A stretch of DNA of 32,198 nt, taken from contig JADGDQ010000027.1 in NCBI GenBank assembly GCA_016744805.1, positions 1 to 32,198 on the forward strand, in the 5' to 3' direction. A model generated the notes under the pieces. The model was not told where the DNA came from. It searched no databases and was given only the letters and a program-made list of their open reading frames with translations. Below are positions 25,771-32,198 of this stretch, one piece after another; position 1 is the stretch's first letter; each line of letters starts with the position of its first letter. The stretch comes from Sulfurovaceae bacterium. GTDB taxonomy: Bacteria; Campylobacterota; Campylobacteria; Campylobacterales; Sulfurovaceae. Position numbers and translations under genes: made by a program.

Positions 25771-27246
25771 TTATGGAAAACTATATTTTTTAGTTCTATT
25801 TTTTTTTATCTCAATAGATTCATTATTGGTTTTAGATTTTAATTTTTCTATTCTTGTAGATTCTATTACTTTTTGTTCGATCATCTTATAATCATAAGTA
25901 AAATCTATACTATTTTTCTCTTTTTCAAAATTCATATCTATTTGCATAACATTAACATCAAAAAAACTATTGTTATCAACTTGAATACTTAACACATCAT
26001 TATAATCATATAACTTTGGATAGATAAAATAACTACTTATTGAATATTCATTATTTTTCAAAATATCAGAATCAAATTTTAATTTAAGGTAATCACTAGA
26101 AGATATATCACTAATTTTCTCTATATTTTTCCATTTAGCATCTATAATAATTTTAATTTTTGCTTCTTCATCTACAATAATATAATCAGGATTAGAACTT
26201 CTTTGATTATTCTTTTTTCTTTTAGAATTTAAAAAGTATTTTATTTGTGTTTTATTACTTTTATCCTTATCAAATAAAATTATTTTCTTCTTGTCCAAAG
26301 CATAATTTTTTAAAATATCATACACATACCATTCATAAAAAGCTATAGGATTGATAAAAAATGATGTAGTTTTTAAATCATATCTATTATCAACTGACAC
26401 TCCATCATCTTGATACATCTGTTCAAAGCCAAATAAAGATTTAATACTAGTAAGTAAAGTTTTAGTCTCATTAGTCGATTTAAAACTCTTCTCTATCTTA
26501 AAACTATTGAGTTTACTAAGGGTTAGTTTATAGCTTTTATCTAGGTTATATTTTTTAGCTATAAAACTCCTAATATTTTTACATTGACTTAATAAAATCT
26601 TCTTTTTATTATCATTAAAATCATTTAATTTATGATTCATAAACAGCTTTAAAGCACCATAAGTAATCGTTGATATTAATGAGTACATCATATCAATAGT
26701 TTTACTTTGGTGTACTTTTGTTTTATCCAATTCTCTAATATTATTTTTTAGATTTAATATGTATTTCACACTTTGCGATACATAATCTACTTTTACTCTT
26801 TTATAGTTTTTATGTTTTTTAAAAAACTTCTCTATGGCTTCAAGTATGGATTTATATTTATAAAACTCAAACTCTTCTAATGGCAAGTGAGAATTTGTAT
26901 TATCATTATTATTTTTAAATGCTAAACTCAGAAGCGAGTCTTCTATTTTTTTCGTTTCATCAAAGGCATACTTATTATTAATACGATGATAATGAAGCAG
27001 ATAATTTACAAAGTCTTTCTCTTTTGTATCACACTCTATATTAATCGTTTTTGGTAATACAATAAGTTTATATATTTTCTCATCTTGTCTAAAGATATAA
27101 TAACCAACATAATTATTATAGACTCTATTAAATAAATCAGCAAGTTTACCTTCAAATACTTTCGTATCTATCCCTTGATTTTGAAGAGCAAGAAAAATAT
27201 TCTTTTCATTCTCTTTTAGAAATATTGGATTAATTGAGGAAGCCAT
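25771..27246 (-). CDS. McrC-like PD-(D/E)XK restriction nuclease subunit
   Basis: The 491 aa protein shows the McrC layout: an N-terminal part with YYIFRQDEKIYKLIVLPKTI (the family's xLPKx segment), a Lys-rich helical middle, and a C-terminal PD-(D/E)XK nuclease. Counting from a TTG two codons upstream, the nuclease motifs are FYEWYVYDIL (305-314), NPDYIIVDE (354-362, D356) and IIIDAKWKN (368-376, D371 and K373). McrC is the DNA-cutting partner that activates the McrB motor. The ATG at 27246 is taken over that TTG (27252); it overlaps the mcrB end by 17 bases, implying coupling. It is last in the hsdM-hsdS-mcrB-mcrC operon. Base composition is strikingly AT-rich. Confidence 0.87.
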   Translation of the reverse strand: MASSINPIFLKENEKNIFLALQNQGIDTKVFEGKLADLFNRVYNNYVGYYIFRQDEKIYKLIVLPKTINIECDTKEKDFVNYLLHYHRINNKYAFDETKKIEDSLLSLAFKNNNDNTNSHLPLEEFEFYKYKSILEAIEKFFKKHKNYKRVKVDYVSQSVKYILNLKNNIRELDKTKVHQSKTIDMMYSLISTITYGALKLFMNHKLNDFNDNKKKILLSQCKNIRSFIAKKYNLDKSYKLTLSKLNSFKIEKSFKSTNETKTLLTSIKSLFGFEQMYQDDGVSVDNRYDLKTTSFFINPIAFYEWYVYDILKNYALDKKKIILFDKDKSNKTQIKYFLNSKRKKNNQRSSNPDYIIVDEEAKIKIIIDAKWKNIEKISDISSSDYLKLKFDSDILKNNEYSISSYFIYPKLYDYNDVLSIQVDNNSFFDVNVMQIDMNFEKEKNSIDFTYDYKMIEQKVIESTRIEKLKSKTNNESIEIKKNRTKKYSFP

Positions 27247-29020
27247 AATCAATTTTTACTTGTAAGTCTTTAATGAGTTCAAAATAATTATTTTTACTCT
27301 CAATATTTATATCTACCTCATCAGGAATTGTACACGCTTTCAAAATCTCTTTAAAAATATCAAATTCCACTTCTCTAATATCTTTAAATTCTGTTATCAA
27401 TTTTGAAAAAGCTTTGTAAAATGTATCTTTATCTTTTACATCTTTCCAAATAGAATGACCTATGATAAATCTATCAGGATGCGTTTCATGATTTTTACTC
27501 ATAACCTTTAAAATAGAGTCATTTAAACTTGTAAAAAAATCCCTTACATATTCGTGAGCCACTTCATTATTTGGATATATTTCAATAACCTCAAAGCGTC
27601 TCAAAAGATTATCTTCTATCACTTTTTTATCATCTCTATAGTTTGAAGTACAAAAGATAAAAAGATTATTTGGCATTATCATTTTTTTATACTTAGTGCT
27701 ATCATTCACAAGATATGGCACTTCAATATAACTCATATCTCTATCATCTTCAATGAGCTTATCAACCAATTCTTCATAAGCATACTCTTCATTATCTGCT
27801 TCTATCTCTTTAGCTCGTTTATCATCTTCTATAAGATAAATCAAATCACCTATAAGCTCATTAAGGCTATTTTCTTGTATCTCTTCAAGTATGAGTACAA
27901 AAGGTTGCTTAGGCTTAAAAGTAGCTCGTTTAATCATATCTAAGATAAGCCCCTGCTTCTCACTATATTTGATACTACCATTAGTACTCGTACTTATCCC
28001 AATCCCTTGCATCAAATCAGCATTTGAAGAAGCAGAATGAATATTTACTCTTAATATATTTTCTTTTTCATCTTTAATATTTAATTTTTTTTCAATAATA
28101 ATATCAATAGCACGACTCTTCCCAGTCCCTGGTACTCCCTTAAAAAGGATATTTTTGTATTCAAAGTCTAGGTTTCCTTTTTCTTCATCTGAGAATTTTT
28201 CTTTTTTTTCTTCCATAGTATTAACCTTTTTATCTTCTAATAAAACTTTTTTATTATCATTACCCATAAAGCTCTCTAACTTTATCTCAATATCATCAAA
28301 AGATTCTATTACTTCTTCGCTATCGGTATCTTTAGTACATTTTATAAAAGAATTTTCCATTTTTTCAAAACATAAAGATTCTTTAATCTTATTATTAAAC
28401 ACAAAACAATCTGTTAAGTTACTATTATATTTTATATATTTTTTTGTAGTTATAATTGATTTAAAATCTTTTTCTTTTCCATAAAAAATGATAGTTGAGC
28501 CATCATTATAAAAATGATTTAATGTTATACTTAATTTATTTAGTATGTATTGCTGTGATTCATCCTCTTCTTCTTTTTGCTTTAAGATATCACCATCTAT
28601 ATAATTTCCACCTATTTGAGGATTAATAATAACTAAGTCTGCTTCATAATCTTGCAAACTATCAAAGTCAAGTATATCTTTATACCAAATTTTACTATTA
28701 TCAATATATTTTGAAATGTTTTGATTTGTATGTTCAGTATCTTTATCATTTAAAATAAACTTTTTATACGATATATCATTATCAAATACAATATGAGAGC
28801 TAAGATTTCCACTACCAAAAGTGAGGTCAAGAATAGTATTATACTTTTTGGGTATAGAACCTTCTTTTACTAAAAAACCTATAAATTCAGCTTTATCTAC
28901 TGCATTCTTATCATCTACATAGAGATAAGCTTTTTCATAATTTTTACTACTTCTATCAGAAGGGTTGGTAAGTTGATTATTAAATCCTTGTATCTGCTGA
29001 TATAATTTTTCTTTATCCAT
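27230..29020 (-). CDS. McrB-like AAA+ motor with degenerate adenine-methyltransferase N-terminus
   Basis: The 596 aa protein has two parts (numbering from the in-frame ATG 5 codons upstream). Residues about 45-235 look like a Rossmann methyltransferase: ILDLTFGSGNLSSHIV (68-83, motif I), ILNDKD (94-99, motif II) and ADLVIINPQIGG (132-143), where the catalytic (D/N)PPY-type motif reads NPQI. Residues about 285-600 are a McrB-type AAA+ domain: GVPGTGKS Walker A (300-307), LILEE Walker B (381-385), FCTSNYRD (461-468) where McrB usually has MNTAD, and LLRRFE (477-482). Normally a DNA-recognition domain precedes the motor. The ATG at 29020 overlaps the hsdS stop (TAATG) with GGAG 9 bases before it and is preferred over 29035. 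Confidence 0.85.
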   Translation of the reverse strand: MDKEKLYQQIQGFNNQLTNPSDRSSKNYEKAYLYVDDKNAVDKAEFIGFLVKEGSIPKKYNTILDLTFGSGNLSSHIVFDNDISYKKFILNDKDTEHTNQNISKYIDNSKIWYKDILDFDSLQDYEADLVIINPQIGGNYIDGDILKQKEEEDESQQYILNKLSITLNHFYNDGSTIIFYGKEKDFKSIITTKKYIKYNSNLTDCFVFNNKIKESLCFEKMENSFIKCTKDTDSEEVIESFDDIEIKLESFMGNDNKKVLLEDKKVNTMEEKKEKFSDEEKGNLDFEYKNILFKGVPGTGKSRAIDIIIEKKLNIKDEKENILRVNIHSASSNADLMQGIGISTSTNGSIKYSEKQGLILDMIKRATFKPKQPFVLILEEIQENSLNELIGDLIYLIEDDKRAKEIEADNEEYAYEELVDKLIEDDRDMSYIEVPYLVNDSTKYKKMIMPNNLFIFCTSNYRDDKKVIEDNLLRRFEVIEIYPNNEVAHEYVRDFFTSLNDSILKVMSKNHETHPDRFIIGHSIWKDVKDKDTFYKAFSKLITEFKDIREVEFDIFKEILKACTIPDEVDINIESKNNYFELIKDLQVKIDYGFLN

Positions 29021-30423
29021 TATTTCACACTCCAATCAATCAAAGTAAATGTTCTTGCTAAATATGCTTTATTTAAACGCTCTAAAGTGTTATAACCCAC
29101 TTTCATTTTATCAAGCTCATCTTGAATTTTATTTTGTTTTTCTTCTATAAAATTAGCTATTATCCCTTGAATTTCTAATGAGGTATAATTCTCTAAATCT
29201 TTAGGGACAAATATTTGAATTAGCTTTTTATCATCATCATTCAAGGTGACACCATTATTAGTTTTTGTTCCATATTTAGGATACTCTAACATACAATTAT
29301 AAGCAACATATCTATTATCACAACTATCATATACAGTCAATATATCAATAGCTTCATTACAATAGGCAGGTTTTTCAGAGTTATAAATTTTAACAACACC
29401 TACTGTTAATTTAAAAGAAATAAGTATATCTCCTTTTATAATAGGTATGAGTTTTTCAGATTTTCCAGTATTTTTCTTATCTACAGCTTGTTTTATTAAA
29501 TTCATTGTAGTTTTTTTAAATGTATTAGGACTATCAATAAATAAACCTTCTACTTGACCTAAATCACGAACAGAATACCAATTAATTGTACCACTTGCAC
29601 TATTTTTAGGAGTAAACCCCATTCTCTTTTTACAAACGACTTCATCTTTATTTTTTGAATGAATTCTTTTTATCTCAAACTCAATATCATTAATATCAAA
29701 TCCAATATCATTCTCTTTCGCATACTTACCAAAAGAAATTTTTACATACTCTTTCATAAAAGTAGAAGGGATTAACGCTTTATCAAGTTTTTCTATCAAT
29801 TTATATCGTTTATCAAAAAACTCTCTCATCTTTTCTATTTTATTAAAAGCATCCTCCAAAAACGCCACAATAGCTTCTTGAATTTTAAAAGAGGTGTAAG
29901 TTTTATTTAGGTCTTTTGGGATTGGAATTTTAAAATCATATAGTTTACTTGTTATTGTTGGCTTCTGTCCTGCTGTATTTTGATTTCTTTTTAAAAAGGT
30001 TTCAAATTTTGGAGAGCAGATAATTTTGAAAATATAATTAACACAAATATTATCAGCCAAAACGATAGGATTTAAATCTCCACTTGTAAAGGTATAATCA
30101 TCTCCATCAAGAATTGTATAGCCACCTAATAAGGGTCTAACCCTTGAAATTAAAATAGAACCTTTAGGTGCATACTTTCCTTTTTCAGGTAAATTTTGCT
30201 TAATTTTCTTGGAAATATCATATTTCTTTGTTACTCTATCAATATCACCAATTTCAATAAATTTATTTGCCGTTGTATTCTTTTTAGTTTTAACTTTATC
30301 TTTTAAATGTAAATCATTTAAAGATTTTTCCTCAAACCTCACATCATCAATCTCTAAATCTTGATACTCTCCCGTACGCTCTTTAAACTCTTTAAATCGT
30401 TCTCTTACCTCTTTATCCAACAT
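29020..30423 (-). CDS. hsdS: Type I restriction-modification specificity subunit HsdS
   Basis: This 467 aa DNA-recognition subunit has two target recognition domains (about 20-165 and 265-405), each followed by a conserved helical spacer. The spacers are internal repeats: IPIPKDLNKTYTSFKIQEA (166-184) matches IFVPKDLENYTSLEIQG (404-420), and both run into coiled helices (about 191-220 and 428-455). Such symmetry is the type I HsdS pattern and implies a bipartite recognition sequence. The ATG abuts the hsdM stop (TAGATG). The target sequence cannot be predicted. Confidence 0.93.
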   Translation of the reverse strand: MLDKEVRERFKEFKERTGEYQDLEIDDVRFEEKSLNDLHLKDKVKTKKNTTANKFIEIGDIDRVTKKYDISKKIKQNLPEKGKYAPKGSILISRVRPLLGGYTILDGDDYTFTSGDLNPIVLADNICVNYIFKIICSPKFETFLKRNQNTAGQKPTITSKLYDFKIPIPKDLNKTYTSFKIQEAIVAFLEDAFNKIEKMREFFDKRYKLIEKLDKALIPSTFMKEYVKISFGKYAKENDIGFDINDIEFEIKRIHSKNKDEVVCKKRMGFTPKNSASGTINWYSVRDLGQVEGLFIDSPNTFKKTTMNLIKQAVDKKNTGKSEKLIPIIKGDILISFKLTVGVVKIYNSEKPAYCNEAIDILTVYDSCDNRYVAYNCMLEYPKYGTKTNNGVTLNDDDKKLIQIFVPKDLENYTSLEIQGIIANFIEEKQNKIQDELDKMKVGYNTLERLNKAYLARTFTLIDWSVK

Positions 30424-31998
30424 CTATATTATTCCCCAAATACCATTCTTTTGATACATCTCACACATATCTTGCATCATAGTATCTAACTCTTGGGTTA
30501 AAGTATCTAAGCTTAAATCTTCTGTATCATCTCTAAAGCCTATTTCATTGGCTATATTTATCTCACATCTATCATAATTTAAAGAAGTTGATATATATTT
30601 TTTATCGGTTTTATTGTTTAAATATCGTTTTAGTTTTTTGATATTTTCTTTGCTATAAGAATTTTTCATCTTGTCTTTGGCTTGTGGGTGGGCGATAAAA
30701 AGGGGGTCTTCTTTGTTGTCTGATTTTACTATTTTTATCTTTTCTGTGGGAATAGTATCCAAAAACCAAATATGCGAAGTAATATCAGTATTGGTAAACA
30801 TTGCGTTAGGTTGTTCTAGTACAGCAGAAACTAGCTTTTCTCCAAAGATGGCTTGGCGTATCTTGGCTTCACGGCTTGTACTGTTTCCTGTACTTATAAG
30901 TGTAGAAGAAGAGATAATACCTGCTGTGGCTCTTTTGCCTTTTTTGTTCTCTTTTTTCATAAGATTGATGATCTGCATCATAAAAAGAAACTGTCCATCA
31001 GATTTTTTGGGTGTGACGACTTTGCCTTTACTGTCTTTGACGAGATAAAAATTACTTGTATCACTTTGCATATTGGCTAAGACTTCATCATAGTTATGTT
31101 TCCAATCTACCCCAAAAGGAGGATTTGCAATGATAAAATCAAAAGTATCTTTACCCTCAATACCATTGGCAAAAGCAGGATTTGTAAGGGTGTTTCCATA
31201 GGCAATGATATTTTTTTGATTTGTTATTTCTAAAAATATTTTAGACAAAAGCCATGTTTGACCGTGCATCTCTTGACCATATAACTTTATTTTTTTGACC
31301 TTGGTACTCTGGTGTTTCATGAAATAATCAGCCGATTCCATAAGCATAGCCCCAGTACCTGATGTTGGGTCATATATGGCTAAAGTTTCATTCTCTTTGA
31401 TACCTTGTATTCCCATCTCACACATAAGATGAATAATAGATTTTTGCGTAAAGTGCTGACCAGTCAAATCTCCACTTAGGTTTTTCATGCGTGATACAGT
31501 CTTCTCATAAAGGTCTTTATATTTATCTTTGGGATAGTTGCTAAAATCTGCTTGATAAGTATAAATATCAAGTACGGTTTCTAAGTATTCATTAGAGAGT
31601 TCTTGAATATAGCGTTCAAGCTCAAATGTTTTATAATGATTAAGATAGGTTAAAATATTTTTAGATGTATCAGGGTTGTATTTGCTATCTTGTTTAAAAT
31701 AATGTAAGTTTTCTTCTTTACCTAATTTTTCTATATTTTGAATAATCTTTAAAAAAGTCTCTTTGGTATCTTTACCTTTATAATAAGCATAGCGTTGCCT
31801 AGAAAATCCAAAATCATTATTATAGTCAAAATTAAATTCAAGTTTATCATTATCTATCAAAAGTTTTAACGCCATAAAAGCCATAATTCTTTGGTCATAA
31901 GTAGATTCATTAATACCTATATCACGAAGAATATCAGCATAAGCCCAGTAGTAGTCTTTGAGTTCTTTTTTCTTCAATAATGAAACTTTTACAGTCAT
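30424..31998 (-). CDS. hsdM: Type I restriction-modification N6-adenine methyltransferase subunit HsdM
   Basis: This 524 aa protein methylates adenine in the sequence chosen by HsdS. A helical N-terminal domain (about 1-165) is followed by the catalytic domain: TGQHFTQKSIIHLM (179-192), motif I DPTSGTGAMLMESA (210-223), and motif IV IIANPPFG (289-296). Both motifs are intact, so it should be active. The ATG at 31998 is preferred over 32019 because AAAGGG precedes it and a TATAAT (32024-32029) would start transcription near 32017. It is the first gene of the operon hsdM-hsdS-mcrB-mcrC; no hsdR is visible. Composition is closer to the host genes than that of mcrBC. Confidence 0.95.
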   Translation of the reverse strand: MTVKVSLLKKKELKDYYWAYADILRDIGINESTYDQRIMAFMALKLLIDNDKLEFNFDYNNDFGFSRQRYAYYKGKDTKETFLKIIQNIEKLGKEENLHYFKQDSKYNPDTSKNILTYLNHYKTFELERYIQELSNEYLETVLDIYTYQADFSNYPKDKYKDLYEKTVSRMKNLSGDLTGQHFTQKSIIHLMCEMGIQGIKENETLAIYDPTSGTGAMLMESADYFMKHQSTKVKKIKLYGQEMHGQTWLLSKIFLEITNQKNIIAYGNTLTNPAFANGIEGKDTFDFIIANPPFGVDWKHNYDEVLANMQSDTSNFYLVKDSKGKVVTPKKSDGQFLFMMQIINLMKKENKKGKRATAGIISSSTLISTGNSTSREAKIRQAIFGEKLVSAVLEQPNAMFTNTDITSHIWFLDTIPTEKIKIVKSDNKEDPLFIAHPQAKDKMKNSYSKENIKKLKRYLNNKTDKKYISTSLNYDRCEINIANEIGFRDDTEDLSLDTLTQELDTMMQDMCEMYQKNGIWGII

Positions 31999-32023
31999 TT
32001 TACACCCTTTAAGTAGCATTGGT

Positions 32024-32029
32024 ATTATA
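32024..32029 (-). promoter_or_regulatory. Probable -10 element for the hsdM-hsdS-mcrB-mcrC operon
   Basis: TATAAT on the minus strand lies 25 bases before the hsdM ATG at 31998, giving a leader of about 20 bases that holds AAAGGG. It lies between the stop of the upstream partial gene (32080) and hsdM, so the operon probably has its own promoter. Confidence 0.45.
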
Positions 32030-32079
32030 CAAACATAGGGTTAAATTCAAGTCCATTAATCATTTTACAACTTGTATTC

Positions 32080-32196
32080 CTAATAAAATCTATGTATCTC
32101 TTCCATTATATTTGCAAATTCAATATCTTCTCCCTGCTCTTTGAGAAATGCGACTAAATAGAGTTCTGATGCTTCTACACCTTGGGATTTTTCTAT
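32080..32196 (-). CDS. 3' end of an unidentified gene, cut by the window edge
   Basis: An open frame enters from the window end and runs 38 codons to TAG at 32080; the visible C-terminus contains EASELYLVAFLKEQGEDIEF and ends EEIHRFY. It is helical and acidic. I do not recognise it; it does not look like the C-terminus of HsdR or any restriction subunit I know. It is on the same strand as hsdM and 81 bases upstream. It may belong to the same accessory region or be its flank. Confidence 0.45.
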   Translation of the reverse strand: MEKSQGVEASELYLVAFLKEQGEDIEFANIMEEIHRFY

Positions 32197-32198
32197 TG

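Noticed and set aside
30671-31080. Long plus-strand open frames opposite hsdM
   Set aside because: They are shadows of hsdM; they lack RBSs and encode no recognisable domain, while the minus strand carries intact HsdM motifs.

Overview
The window looks like a chromosomal segment from a mesophilic, AT-rich Campylobacterota member, probably from the Sulfurovum/Sulfurimonas side of the phylum. The best evidence is the minus-strand order ispDF - HP1021/Cj1608-like orphan regulator - ATP-sulfurylase-like gene - pgpA, which from memory matches the Campylobacter jejuni Cj1607-Cj1610 block and the Helicobacter ispDF/HP1021 neighbourhood. Class II DAHP synthase, globin-coupled diguanylate cyclase, PqiABC and CmoA fit the same phylum. 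Genus assignment is inference.

Layout. (1) 1-4044: end of an RlpA-like gene, then the conserved ispDF operon read leftwards with overlapping or closely spaced genes. (2) 4262-6819: thiC and the Mrp/ApbC Fe-S carrier on the plus strand, closed by a perfect bidirectional hairpin shared with a Sel1-repeat gene. (3) 7704-13381: globin-coupled diguanylate cyclase, an exported-looking thiol peroxidase, and a patB-htpX-dacB(SPOR) cluster. (4) 13386-18566: class II DAHP synthase, cmoA, a small lipoprotein, a SYLF-domain protein, and a two-gene unit encoding an exported cysteine-rich protein and a radical SAM/SPASM enzyme. (5) 18766-25671: CopZ-like metal protein, a complete pqiA1-pqiA2-pqiB-pqiC lipid-transport operon with PqiA split in two, a divergent diacylglycerol-kinase-like gene, a YpfJ-type zinc peptidase and a PdaC/RsiV-like exported protein. 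(6) 25771-31998: a four-gene defence operon, read leftwards. (7) 32080-32196: the 3' end of an unidentified gene.

The most unusual part is the defence operon. It encodes an intact type I methyltransferase subunit (HsdM), a two-TRD specificity subunit (HsdS), a McrB-type AAA+ protein whose N-terminus looks like a degenerate N6-adenine methyltransferase, and a McrC-type protein with a PD-(D/E)XK nuclease core. Adjacent genes abut or overlap and no hsdR is visible. The layout suggests that HsdMS supplies sequence-specific modification while a McrBC motor-nuclease replaces HsdR, possibly docked through the pseudo-methyltransferase. The mcrC and mcrB parts look much more AT-rich than hsdM and the housekeeping genes.

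A second point of interest is the ATP-sulfurylase-like protein. It keeps the fold and zinc-site residues but has lost the residues that bind sulfate in the family, so its name is probably misleading. No tRNA, rRNA, CRISPR array, IS element or attachment site was seen. No gene-free stretch exceeds 300 bases.
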